NCBI GenBank assembly: GCA_028287035.1
Contig: JAQBQL010000028.1
Span: 1 to 18,977, forward strand
Direction of reading: 5' to 3'
DNA length: 18,977 bases
Source: Labilithrix sp.
GTDB taxonomy: Bacteria > Myxococcota > Polyangia > Polyangiales > Polyangiaceae
Below, piece by piece: positions 8,108 through 15,202 of this stretch; positions within the stretch are counted from its first letter, which is position 1; each line of letters opens with the position of its first letter. Both the position numbers and the translations under genes were made by a program. A model generated the notes under the pieces. The model did not search any database and was not told the DNA's origin. It was given only the letters and a program-made list of their open reading frames with translations.

Positions 8108-8136
8108 TTGGACCCCGCCACCGCGGGGTCTATGCT
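8108..8136 (+). promoter_or_regulatory. Putative promoter of the Cys-rich lipoprotein gene
   Basis: TTGGAC (8108-8113) and TATGCT (8131-8136) are separated by 17 bases. TATGCT ends 6 bases before the GTG start at 8143, implying a leaderless or near-leaderless transcript. The spacer is filled by a perfect inverted repeat (8111-8130). Confidence 0.4.
8111..8130. repeat. Perfect inverted repeat (hairpin or operator) in a promoter spacer
   Basis: GACCCCGC (8111-8118), CACC, GCGGGGTC (8123-8130): 8-bp arms with a 4-base centre, starting 9 bases after the S41 protease stop. It may terminate the protease transcript (no T-tract follows), or act as an operator, since it lies between the candidate -35 and -10 of the next gene. 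Confidence 0.5.
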
Positions 8137-8142
8137 GCCGGT

Positions 8143-9672
8143 GTGAAACAAGGGGGCCTGCTCGGTCGTCGCGCGCTCGGATGGCTGGGTCCGCTGCTCT
8201 TCGTCGCTGCGGCGTGCGGCAAGGTCGCGAACGACGCTCCCGGTCCGGTCGTGACGACCCCCGCGTCCGACCTGGGGACGGCGTGCGCTTCGTCGACCGA
8301 GTGCACCTCGGGAAACTGCATCCCCGTGCTGGGCGCGCCCATCAGCGGCGGTGGCGTGTGCACGATCGCGTGCGAGTCGGAGGCGAGCTGTACGGTCGCC
8401 GGGTGGTCGTGCGTGCCACGACCCGGTGCCGAGAGCCTGTGCCAGTGCGCGAGCGCGCCCGGCGCGTGCAACGGGCGTGACGATGACTGCAACGGGAAGG
8501 TAGACGACTCTCCCGCGGACAGCGCGTGCGCCGATGGTCGGTCCTGCGAGGCAGGTGCCTGCGTCTGTCGCGGCACGCAGTGCGGCACGACCTGCGTCGA
8601 CACGCAGACCGACCCTTTCCATTGTGGCGGGTGCGGCGTGACGTGCGGCGACGGGACAACGTGCGTGGCGGGGGCCTGTCGATGCAGCGCCGGCGGCGCA
8701 TTGTGTCCGCCGACCGACGATCACGTGTGCGGGCTCGACGAGCGGTGCCATGTCGCCACCACCGTGGACAGCATGAGCGGCATGGACACCATCCGCGAGC
8801 TGAGGATGACCACGGAGGCCATCTACGTTGCCTGGGAACAACACGGTCTCTCGTACACGTTGACGAACGTGTCCTGGGTCGACAAGGCCACATCGGCAAT
8901 CACCCAGAGCCTCTCGGTCACGAGCGGGCAGTACGGTGCGATCGGCGCCGACGAGAACGGGCTCGCGTTTGCGACGTCCTCCAATCCCTCGGTCGGCCCG
9001 TCGGTGCGACCGATCGACAGCGTGTGGTTCTGCCCGGCCGGGGTGTGCCCCGAGGCGCCGCTCGTGACCGGACAGCCCGCGGCCGCCGTCACCCCGGCGG
9101 GCGCGCACGTGTACTGGGTCGACCGCGCGACCGGAGAGCTCCGTCGGTGCGCAAAGGCGGGCTGCGGGGGCGTACCGGAGAGCGTGGCGCCCGCCCCGGC
9201 CGGGGTGACGAGCGGCGCCAGCAGCGCGCTCATCGCGGACGACGCGTACCTGTTCGTCACCTACGCGAGCGGTCACGTGGCACGCGCGCCGCTCGCTGCA
9301 GCCACGACGCTCACGCTCCTGACGACGAGCGCGGGCGCGTCCCGTCCATCCGTCGATGATGACACGCTCTACCTCGTCGCCGCGGCGGGGGTCCTGTCGT
9401 GCCCGAAGGCCGGCTGCCCGGGTGGGCCCGCAGTGGTCACGCCGCTCGCATCCACGAACGCGGCGTCCGTCGCGAGCGATGGCACGCGGGTCTACTGGAC
9501 CGAACGCACGGCGCCCGGCGCGATCACCGTCACCTCGTTGCCGAAGGGAGGCGGCAGCAAGCTCTCGCTCCTCACGTTCGCAGCCGACACGAACCTTCCC
9601 GCACCCCTCGGCGTCGACGCCGCCCACGTCTACATCGGGCACGCCACCACGCTGACGCGCATCGACAAGTAG
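8143..9672 (+). CDS. Cys-rich lipoprotein with CNGxDDDCNG motif and beta-propeller-like C-terminal part
   Basis: 509 residues from a GTG. A lipoprotein signal ends in LLFVAAA-C25, followed by GK, so it is probably outer-membrane anchored. Residues 45-200 are densely Cys-rich: paired-cysteine repeats (CASSTECTSGNC), a CNGRDDDCNGKVDD motif at 109-122 like the putative metal-binding motif of MopE-type myxobacterial and verrucomicrobial proteins, and HCGGCGVTC at 160-168. From about residue 205 the Cys-rich style gives way to repeated strand units such as YVAWEQ, YWVDRATGELRRC and YWTERT, which suggest a beta-propeller. Each of three blades carries a Cys pair (for example CAKAGC). This layout is frequent among myxobacterial surface lipoproteins of unknown role. 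It lies 40 bases after the S41 protease gene but appears to have its own promoter. Confidence 0.8.
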   Translation: MKQGGLLGRRALGWLGPLLFVAAACGKVANDAPGPVVTTPASDLGTACASSTECTSGNCIPVLGAPISGGGVCTIACESEASCTVAGWSCVPRPGAESLCQCASAPGACNGRDDDCNGKVDDSPADSACADGRSCEAGACVCRGTQCGTTCVDTQTDPFHCGGCGVTCGDGTTCVAGACRCSAGGALCPPTDDHVCGLDERCHVATTVDSMSGMDTIRELRMTTEAIYVAWEQHGLSYTLTNVSWVDKATSAITQSLSVTSGQYGAIGADENGLAFATSSNPSVGPSVRPIDSVWFCPAGVCPEAPLVTGQPAAAVTPAGAHVYWVDRATGELRRCAKAGCGGVPESVAPAPAGVTSGASSALIADDAYLFVTYASGHVARAPLAAATTLTLLTTSAGASRPSVDDDTLYLVAAAGVLSCPKAGCPGGPAVVTPLASTNAASVASDGTRVYWTERTAPGAITVTSLPKGGGSKLSLLTFAADTNLPAPLGVDAAHVYIGHATTLTRIDK

Positions 9673-9680
9673 GCACGCCG

Positions 9681-9697
9681 CCGCGGGAATACCGCGG
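9681..9697. terminator. Hairpin between the lipoprotein and PilT-like genes
   Basis: CCGCGG (9681-9686), loop GAATA, CCGCGG (9692-9697): 6-bp GC stem starting 9 bases after the lipoprotein stop. No T-tract follows; a terminator role is inferred from position. Confidence 0.35.
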
Positions 9698-9728
9698 AGG
9701 CGCTCGGGGTCGTGGAGGAACCCTCACC

Positions 9729-11198
9729 ATGGCGCGCATCGACAGCCTTCTCGCGATCGTGCTCTCGCAGGGCGCCAACGAGCTCCGGCTCGGGACCGAT
9801 CGCGAGCCTCGCATGCTGGCGCACGGCAGCCCGAAGCGCCTCCAGATCCCGCTGACCAGCGAGGAGACGCTGCGCGAGCTGCTCGGCGAGATCCTGACGC
9901 CCGCGCGCGAGGAGTCGCTGCGGGAGCGGGGGCGGGTCGATGGCACGTACGAGACCGAGGGCGGGGCGGGCTTCTCGCTCTCGCTCACCACGCGCGCCGA
10001 CGGCGGCTTCGACGTGGTCTTCCTGCGCTCGTCTGCGCGTACCGTTGCCGCCCAGGCGTCGCCCGCGCCGCCGTCCACGCGTCTGCCGAGCGCGCCGCAC
10101 GTGCAGCAGGACGCGCCGAGCGAGCCCGCGACGCCGCTCCGGACGCCGGCCGTCCTGGACCACGAGCTCGTGCATCGCGCGCTCGCCACCCGCGCCACCG
10201 ACCTCCACCTCTGCGACGGGGACGCTCCGGTCGTGCGCATCGACGGCCGCCTCGTGGCGCTGGATTCGGCGCCCGTCGAGAGCGTGCTCGAGCTGCTCGC
10301 GCTGGGGTCCGACGTCGCCGCAGCGCTCGCGCGGGGCGATTCCGTGGAGCTCTCGCTCGCTATCTCGGGCAGCGCGCGGGCCCGCGTGCACGTCTACCGC
10401 ACGTCGAGTGGCGTCGCCGCGGCGGTGCGTTTCCTGACCCGCACGCCCGAGACGCTGGCGAGCCTGAACCTGCCCGTCCCGCTCGACGACCTCATCGACA
10501 TCCCGCACGGGCTCGTCCTCGTGTGCGGCGCGACGGGCTCGGGCAAGTCCACCACCCTCGCCGCGCTCGCGCAGGAGGCGCTGCGACGACGCTCGATCAT
10601 GCTCGTGACGCTCGAGGACCCCATCGAGTACGTGCTCTCGCCCGGCGAAGGATCGCTCGTGCGTCAGCGGCAGGTCGGGCGCGACACGCCGGACTTCGCG
10701 CGCGGCCTGCGCGACGCGCTGCGCGAGGATCCCGACGTCCTCCTGGTCGGCGAGATGCGCGATCCCGAGACCATCGCCCTCGCGCTCACCGCGGCGGAGA
10801 CCGGGCATCTCGTGTTCGCGACGCTCCACAGCGGATCGGCGGCATCGGCGATCGAGCGCATCGTCGACGCGACGCCGCCCGAACGCCAGGCGCAGATCCG
10901 GACGCAGATAGCCGACTGCCTGCGCGTGGTGGTCGCGCAGCGCCTGCTCCCGCGCGCCCGGGGCGGCGGGCGCATCCCCGCCGTCGAGGTGCTGCGGATG
11001 ACCCACGCCGCCGCGAGCCTCGTACGCGAGGCGAAGACGGCACAGCTCGCGACGGTCATCCAGGCGGGAAGGCGCGAAGGGATGATCTCGCTCGAGCGCA
11101 GCCTCGCCGACCGAGTGAGCGCCGGCGAGGTGCGGCCCGAGCATGCGCGCGCTGCGGCGAACGACCCGAACGCGCTCGCCACGTACCTCGCGAAGTGA
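9729..11198 (+). CDS. PilT/GspE-family secretion or twitching ATPase with duplicated N-terminal domain
   Basis: 489 residues from the ATG at 9729, with GGAGG at 9714-9718 ten bases upstream. The frame stays open far upstream into the previous gene, but that part has no family resemblance. The C-terminal half (about 255-489) is a PilT-type hexameric ATPase: Walker A GATGSGKST (267-275, Lys273), Asp box LEDPIEYV, Walker B DPDVLLVGEMRDPET and His box GHLVFATLH. Residues 143-250 are the usual PilT N-terminal domain (ATDLHLCDGDAPVVRIDG). Residues 1-100 look like a second, diverged copy (IDSLLAIVLSQGANELRL), joined by an Ala/Pro-rich linker. PilT proteins power pilus retraction at the inner-membrane base of type IV pili. 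Solitary paralogues are common in myxobacteria, and no pilus gene is adjacent, so the exact role is open. Confidence 0.88.
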   Translation: MARIDSLLAIVLSQGANELRLGTDREPRMLAHGSPKRLQIPLTSEETLRELLGEILTPAREESLRERGRVDGTYETEGGAGFSLSLTTRADGGFDVVFLRSSARTVAAQASPAPPSTRLPSAPHVQQDAPSEPATPLRTPAVLDHELVHRALATRATDLHLCDGDAPVVRIDGRLVALDSAPVESVLELLALGSDVAAALARGDSVELSLAISGSARARVHVYRTSSGVAAAVRFLTRTPETLASLNLPVPLDDLIDIPHGLVLVCGATGSGKSTTLAALAQEALRRRSIMLVTLEDPIEYVLSPGEGSLVRQRQVGRDTPDFARGLRDALREDPDVLLVGEMRDPETIALALTAAETGHLVFATLHSGSAASAIERIVDATPPERQAQIRTQIADCLRVVVAQRLLPRARGGGRIPAVEVLRMTHAAASLVREAKTAQLATVIQAGRREGMISLERSLADRVSAGEVRPEHARAAANDPNALATYLAK

Positions 11199-11212
11199 CT
11201 TTCGCCTCGTGC

Positions 11213-11218
11213 TACCGT
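11213..11218 (+). promoter_or_regulatory. Possible -10-like element TACCGT before pdxJ
   Basis: TACCGT ends 10 bases before the pdxJ ATG in a 30-base gap that has no Shine-Dalgarno. It fits the TAnnnT pattern seen before other starts in this window. Weak on its own. Confidence 0.25.
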
Positions 11219-11228
11219 CGCGGGCGTC

Positions 11229-11960
11229 ATGCGCCTGCACGTCAACGTCGACCACGTGGCCACGCTGCGGAACGCCCGCGGCACCTCCTATCCGGACCCG
11301 GTGGAAGGCGCGCGCGCGTGCCTGGAAGCGGGCGCGCACGGCATCACCGCGCACCTTCGCGAGGACCGGCGCCACATCCGCGACGAGGACGTCGAGCGCC
11401 TCCGGAACCAGCTCCGCACCGTCTTCAATCTCGAGATGGCCGCGACCGACGAGATGGTCGCGATTGCATGTAAAGTACAACCGGATCTGGTCACCCTCGT
11501 GCCGGAGCGGCGCGAGGAGCGCACCACCGAGGGCGGGCTCGAGGTGGCGAACGCGGGACCCGAGCTGCGGCGGCACGTCGACGCGCTGCGTGCCGCCGAC
11601 ATCAAGGTGAGCCTCTTCATCGCCGCCGACATCGCCCAGATCGCCGCCTCGCGCGCCATCGGCGCCGAGCAGATCGAGCTGCACACCGGCGAGTATGCGC
11701 ATGCGGCCGGCGACGCGGCCGCCGAGGCCCGCGAGCTGGAACGCCTCGCCGCCGGTGCAAAGCACGGCCACGAGCTCGGGCTCGAGATCGCCGCGGGTCA
11801 TGGCCTGACCACGAAGAACGTCTCGGCGCTGACGAGCATCCCCGAGATCGTCGAGCTCAACATCGGGCACGCGCTCATCGCCGACGCCGTTTTCCTCGGC
11901 CTCGCAGGGGCCACGCGGGCGATGCTCGAGGCGATGACGCGAGGGCGCGCGACGCGATGA
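11229..11960 (+). CDS. pdxJ: Pyridoxine 5'-phosphate synthase PdxJ
   Basis: 243 residues, the normal PdxJ length. It condenses 1-deoxy-D-xylulose 5-phosphate with 3-amino-2-oxopropyl phosphate to make pyridoxine 5'-phosphate, the last ring-forming step of DXP-dependent vitamin B6 synthesis, in the cytoplasm. Family blocks are present along the TIM barrel: N-terminal LHVNVDHVATLRNARG, GITAHLREDRRHIRDED, TLVPERREERTTEGGL, SLFIAAD, IELHTGEYA, AAGHGLTTKNV and ELNIGHALIADAVFLGL. It heads a tight cluster: its stop overlaps the acpS start by 4 bases (ATGA at 11957-11960), a pdxJ-acpS pairing found in many bacteria. It follows the PilT-like gene by 30 bases. Confidence 0.97.
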   Translation: MRLHVNVDHVATLRNARGTSYPDPVEGARACLEAGAHGITAHLREDRRHIRDEDVERLRNQLRTVFNLEMAATDEMVAIACKVQPDLVTLVPERREERTTEGGLEVANAGPELRRHVDALRAADIKVSLFIAADIAQIAASRAIGAEQIELHTGEYAHAAGDAAAEARELERLAAGAKHGHELGLEIAAGHGLTTKNVSALTSIPEIVELNIGHALIADAVFLGLAGATRAMLEAMTRGRATR

Positions 11961-12343
11961 TCGTCGGGCTCGGCATCGACGTGTGCTCGATCGAGCGGAT
12001 GCGTCGGGCCCTCGAGCGCCACGGCGATCGCTTCTTCTCGCGCATCTGCAGCGAGGCCGAGCGCGCCGACCTCACCGGCCGCGACCAGGCCACGGCGCTC
12101 GCCGGGCGCTTCGCCGTGAAGGAGGCCTTCGCGAAGGCGCTCGACGGCGCGAAGGGCGTCGGCTGGCACGAGGTCGAGGTGCGCAGGGCGCCGACGGGGC
12201 GGCCGATGCTCGAGCTGAAGGGCAATGCCATGACGATGGCGCGCAGCTTCGGCGCCGAGCGCTGGCACGTGAGCATCACGCACGATGGCGGCGTCGCGGT
12301 GGCGGTCGTCGTCCTCGAGAGCGCGGAAGGGAAGAGCCCATGA
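11957..12343 (+). CDS. acpS: Holo-[acyl-carrier-protein] synthase AcpS
   Basis: 128 residues, typical for AcpS. It transfers the 4'-phosphopantetheine arm from CoA to the conserved Ser of acyl carrier protein, activating fatty-acid synthesis. Signature blocks: N-terminal GLGIDVCSIERM with the Mg-binding Asp8, RFFSRICSEAE, AGRFAVKEAFAKAL with the catalytic Lys/Glu cluster, and WHVSITHDGGVAVAVVVLE at the C-terminus. Start and stop both overlap neighbours by 4 bases (ATGA at 11957-11960 with pdxJ and at 12340-12343 with nnr), so the three genes are probably translationally coupled. Confidence 0.97.
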   Translation: MIVGLGIDVCSIERMRRALERHGDRFFSRICSEAERADLTGRDQATALAGRFAVKEAFAKALDGAKGVGWHEVEVRRAPTGRPMLELKGNAMTMARSFGAERWHVSITHDGGVAVAVVVLESAEGKSP

Positions 12344-13875
12344 TCCCGGTCGTCACCCGCGCGCAGATGCGAGCGTTCGAGAAGCACGCCATCGACGTCT
12401 GCCACGTGCCCAGCCTGCTCCTCATGGAGAACGCCGGGCGCGGCGCGACCGACGTGCTCGAGCGCGAGCTGCTGGGCGGCGTTGCGAGGGGCAAGCGCGT
12501 CGTCGTCGTATGCGGCGCCGGGAACAACGGCGGGGACGGCTTCGTGGTGGCCCGCCAGCTGCTCGCCCGCGGCGCGCACGTCGAGACGTGGCTCGCCGGT
12601 GACGCGCAGAAGCTGACCGCCGACTGCCGCGCCAACCGTGACGCCTTCGCCGGCCTCGGCGGACGCCTCCGCGCGGTCGGCGCGCTCGAAGGCTTACGGG
12701 CGGCGCTCGCCGAGGCGGCCGTCGTGGTCGACGCGCTCTTCGGAACCGGCCTCGATCGTCCGATCGACGGCGTGCTCGCCGAGGTCATAGCCCTCGTGAA
12801 CGCGGCGCCCGCCGCGACGCTCGCGCTCGACGTGCCCTCCGGCATGGACGCCGACACCGGGGCGGCGATGGGCGCTGCGGTGCGCGCCGACCTGACCGTG
12901 ACCTTCGCGCATCGCAAGCTGGGGCACCTGACCGGGCAGGGGGCGGCGCTCTCGGGGACCGTGCACGTCGTGGACATCGGCGTCCCTTCGTCCCACGAAG
13001 ACGACGCGCAGCACGTGGTGATGCTCTCGGAGGCCAGCGATCTCCGCCGGCTGCTCGGGCCACGCGCGGTCGACGCTCACAAGTACAAGGCCGGGCACGT
13101 CGCGATCCTGGGCGGCTCGGCAGGCAAGATCGGCGCGCCGATGCTCGCGGCGCACGGCGTGCTGCGCGCCGGAGCGGGCGCCGCTAGCGTCGTCACCTGG
13201 GCCGAGGCCGCCGCGGCGCTCCAGTCCCGCGTCCTCGAGGTGATGGCGACGAGCATCACCGACGATCAGCCCATCGGCGCGCAGCTCGACGAGCGCCTCG
13301 CCCACAAGCGCGCGGTGATCGTCGGACCCGGCTTCGGCCTCGACGCGCGCGCGAAGGCGGCGGTCGCGCATGTCCTTGCCACGTTCGCGGGCCCCATCGT
13401 CGCCGACGCGGATGCGCTCACGATGCATGGCGGGGAGCTCGGTGCGTTCGCGCCCGCCGCGGGGCATGCGATCCTGACGCCGCATGCCGGCGAGCTCGCG
13501 CGCCTGCTCGGCACGACGAGCGACGAGATCGAGGCCGACCGGTTCGCGGCGGTACGCGCCGCCGCGACGCGGGCCGGGGTCGTCGTGGTCCTCAAGGGGC
13601 CGTACACGATCATCGCGGCGCCCGACGGACGCGTGGTCGTGAACCCGACGGGCAATCCCGTGCTCGCCACCGCCGGCTCGGGCGACGTCCTCTCGGGGAT
13701 CACGGGCGCGCTCGCGTGCTCGCTGCCGCCGTTCGAGGCGGCATGGTGCGCGGCTTACCTCCACGGGGCCTCGGGGGATGCCTGGCGCGCCGCGAACGGC
13801 GACCGGGGCATGCTCGCGAGCGAGATCGCCGACGGCGTGCCGGCGGTGCTGCGCGCTCTCCGCGCCTCCGGGTAG
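12340..13875 (+). CDS. nnr: Bifunctional NAD(P)H-hydrate epimerase / ADP-dependent NAD(P)H-hydrate dehydratase
   Basis: 511 residues, a full-length YjeF-type fusion. The N-terminal epimerase (about 1-215) interconverts R- and S-NAD(P)HX and shows CGAGNNGGDGFVVARQL, DALFGTGL, LDVPSGMD and VTFAHRKLGH. The C-terminal dehydratase (about 230-511) uses ADP to restore NAD(P)H from the S form. It carries HKYKAGHVAILGGS, VGPGFG, ADADAL, LTPHAGE, VLKGPYTII and the nucleotide-binding GNPVLATAGSGDVLSG. Together they repair damaged nicotinamide cofactor in the cytoplasm. The ATG at 12340 overlaps the acpS stop (ATGA), which settles the start although the frame is open further upstream. An acpS-nnr neighbourhood is common in bacteria. 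Confidence 0.96.
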   Translation: MIPVVTRAQMRAFEKHAIDVCHVPSLLLMENAGRGATDVLERELLGGVARGKRVVVVCGAGNNGGDGFVVARQLLARGAHVETWLAGDAQKLTADCRANRDAFAGLGGRLRAVGALEGLRAALAEAAVVVDALFGTGLDRPIDGVLAEVIALVNAAPAATLALDVPSGMDADTGAAMGAAVRADLTVTFAHRKLGHLTGQGAALSGTVHVVDIGVPSSHEDDAQHVVMLSEASDLRRLLGPRAVDAHKYKAGHVAILGGSAGKIGAPMLAAHGVLRAGAGAASVVTWAEAAAALQSRVLEVMATSITDDQPIGAQLDERLAHKRAVIVGPGFGLDARAKAAVAHVLATFAGPIVADADALTMHGGELGAFAPAAGHAILTPHAGELARLLGTTSDEIEADRFAAVRAAATRAGVVVVLKGPYTIIAAPDGRVVVNPTGNPVLATAGSGDVLSGITGALACSLPPFEAAWCAAYLHGASGDAWRAANGDRGMLASEIADGVPAVLRALRASG

Positions 13876-13884
13876 CCAACGGCG

Positions 13885-13890
13885 TACGCT
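13885..13890 (+). promoter_or_regulatory. Possible -10-like element TACGCT before the zinc-ribbon gene
   Basis: TACGCT ends 6 bases before the ATG at 13897. GGGAG (13892-13896) abuts the ATG and is too close for a standard Shine-Dalgarno, so a leaderless transcript would make sense of this spacing. Read-through from nnr is equally possible. Confidence 0.3.
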
Positions 13891-13896
13891 CGGGAG

Positions 13897-14409
13897 ATGT
13901 ACCGGGGAGAGCAGCAGGCATGCCCGGCATGCGGTGGCGGTCTCGAGGTCCTCGCCGCGGCGCTGCCGTGCGCGGGATGCCGGGATTGCGGAGGCATGTG
14001 GCTGGGCCCAGACGCGACGATCCACGTCATGCGCGGCCTCGACGACGAGGTCGAGCACGAGGTCGCCGCGGTCAGCCGGGACGCGGCGCGCCGTTCGCTG
14101 CATCCGCCCGGACCGGACAGCGGCGCCCGCGCGTGTCCGATCTGCGGTCTCACGATGGGACGCCTGCCGGTCGCCCGCGTGATGGTCGACTCGTGCCCGA
14201 CGCACGGCACGTGGTTCGATCGCGAGGAGGTCGGCCGCGTCGTCTCGGCGTGTCGCCGCCTCCGCGCCGCGCAGGATCCGGGGTCGTTCGGCGCTATCGC
14301 GGGACGTGCGATGGAGCTGACGGAGGACGCTCTCCTCGTCACCCAGCGCTTCCTCGAGACCCTCGTGAGCGCCGTCGAGACCGTGCTCGAGCGTCGACCG
14401 CCGCGCTGA
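13897..14409 (+). CDS. Protein with two TFIIB-type zinc ribbons
   Basis: 170 residues. Two zinc-ribbon modules of the zf-TFIIB family are visible. The first uses C9-P-A-C12 and C28-x-x-C31 followed by GGMWL (an extra Cys25 lies beside the second pair). The second uses C80-P-I-C83 and C100-P-T-H103 followed by GTWFDREEV. The GxWLD/GTWFD tail after the last ligand is the usual family hallmark. The C-terminal 60 residues are predicted helical with no clear motif. Such proteins are widespread in bacteria, often with membrane or heat-shock domains attached, and their role is not established. The gene starts 21 bases after nnr. Confidence 0.8.
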   Translation: MYRGEQQACPACGGGLEVLAAALPCAGCRDCGGMWLGPDATIHVMRGLDDEVEHEVAAVSRDAARRSLHPPGPDSGARACPICGLTMGRLPVARVMVDSCPTHGTWFDREEVGRVVSACRRLRAAQDPGSFGAIAGRAMELTEDALLVTQRFLETLVSAVETVLERRPPR

Positions 14410-14425
14410 CGCGGAGGCGGCGTCC

Positions 14426-14445
14426 TGCGTGGCGGCGCCCACGCA
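14426..14445 (+). terminator. Hairpin downstream of the zinc-ribbon gene
   Basis: TGCGTGG (14426-14432), loop CGGCGC, CCACGCA (14439-14445): a 7-bp perfect stem starting 16 bases after the stop. There is no strong T-tract (TCGTT follows). Confidence 0.45.
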
Positions 14446-14460
14446 TCGTTGGCCGGGCGG

Positions 14461-14476
14461 ACACACGGAGGTGTGT
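14461..14476. repeat. Short perfect inverted repeat upstream of the sigma factor gene
   Basis: ACACAC (14461-14466), GGAG, GTGTGT (14471-14476). It lies 78-93 bases before the sigma factor ATG, in the same leader region as a second hairpin. It could be an operator or leader RNA stem; no family of binding site is recognised. Confidence 0.4.
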
Positions 14477-14525
14477 GCGGCGCGAGAAAAGCGTGTGTTT
14501 CCCGGGTCCTGCCGGCTGGCACCTC

Positions 14526-14553
14526 CGTTGCTCTCTTCGCTGGCGGAGCAACG
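14526..14553 (+). promoter_or_regulatory. Hairpin enclosing the ribosome-binding site of the sigma factor gene
   Basis: CGTTGCTC (14526-14533) pairs with GAGCAACG (14546-14553) across a 12-base loop. The right arm ends directly at the ATG (14554), and the only Shine-Dalgarno, GGAG (14545-14548), has three of its four bases inside the stem. Folded RNA would hide the ribosome-binding site. Translational control is inferred from this geometry. Confidence 0.5.
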
Positions 14554-15141
14554 ATGAATCACCCCGCCATCACCCACGCCGCCAACGCCGACCGCCCCAC
14601 CCGTAGTCCGCTCGTCGCGAAGGATCTCGCCTCGCTCCAGCGCGGCCTCGTCGAGCTCGTCCCCGAGCTCCGCGGCCGTGCGTGTCGCCTCACTGGCAAC
14701 CCCACCGTCGCCGACGACGTGGTCCAGGACACGATCGAGCGCGCGCTCAAGTTCTCCGCGCAGTACGAGCGCGGCACCAACCTGCGCGCCTGGGTCTACC
14801 AGATCCTCTTCAGCGTGTTCGTGACGCGCTACCGCCGGACGCGCCGCGAGAAGAACGCGCTGCGCTCGCTCGCCTGCGACCCTTGTGCGTGGACGATGCC
14901 CGAGCGTTTCGCCGCCCCCGAGTCGGGCGTCTCCCTGTCGAAGAGCACGAAGGGCAAGCTGGATGCGCTGCCCGAGACGTTCCGCGCGGTGCTCACGCTG
15001 GTCGACCTCGACGAGCTCACGTACCGCGAGGCCGCGACCGAGCTCGGCGTGCCGGTGGGCACCGTGATGAGCCGCCTCCACCGTGGCCGCAAGCTGCTCG
15101 CGTCGCAGATGATCGAGATGGAGCCGCAGCTCGCGGCGTGA
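14554..15141 (+). CDS. Sigma-70-family (ECF-like) RNA polymerase sigma factor
   Basis: 195 residues from the ATG at 14554 (GGAG five bases upstream). The frame is open upstream to a TTG at 14449, but that part is leader sequence with hairpins. Region 2 is seen at about 20-90: ADDVVQDTIERALKF (core binding and -10 recognition helices) and NLRAWVYQILFSVFVTRYRR. Region 4 is at about 130-185: LDALPETFRAVLTLVDLDEL, then the helix-turn-helix YREAATELGVPVGTVMSRLHRGRKLL that contacts the -35. There is no region 1 or 3, as in ECF factors. No anti-sigma gene is adjacent, so control may lie in its leader RNA or elsewhere. The gene converges on the type III translocon operon 61 bases away. Whether it controls that operon is unknown. 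Confidence 0.92.
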   Translation: MNHPAITHAANADRPTRSPLVAKDLASLQRGLVELVPELRGRACRLTGNPTVADDVVQDTIERALKFSAQYERGTNLRAWVYQILFSVFVTRYRRTRREKNALRSLACDPCAWTMPERFAAPESGVSLSKSTKGKLDALPETFRAVLTLVDLDELTYREAATELGVPVGTVMSRLHRGRKLLASQMIEMEPQLAA

Positions 15142-15157
15142 GCTAGCCGGCGGTCTT

Positions 15158-15171
15158 CGCCGCGCGCGGCG
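15158..15171. terminator. GC palindrome between convergent genes
   Basis: A 14-base perfect palindrome, CGCCGCGCGCGGCG, in the 61-base gap between the stops at 15141 (plus) and 15203 (minus). It can fold from either strand and is the best terminator candidate for both. It lacks a T-tract, and GC palindromes of this length can arise by chance in such DNA. Confidence 0.35.
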
Positions 15172-15202
15172 CGTGGGAAAGCCAAGCGAACAGGTGTACC
15201 GC

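Noticed and set aside
8132..8146. A four-codon upstream reading frame (ATG to TGA) overlapping the lipoprotein GTG
   Set aside because: It lies within the likely -10 element and would probably not be transcribed; no evidence of translation.
9630..11870. A 746-codon minus-strand open frame opposite the PilT-like and pdxJ genes
   Set aside because: It spans two clear plus-strand genes and their gap, and reads as Arg/His-rich shadow sequence.
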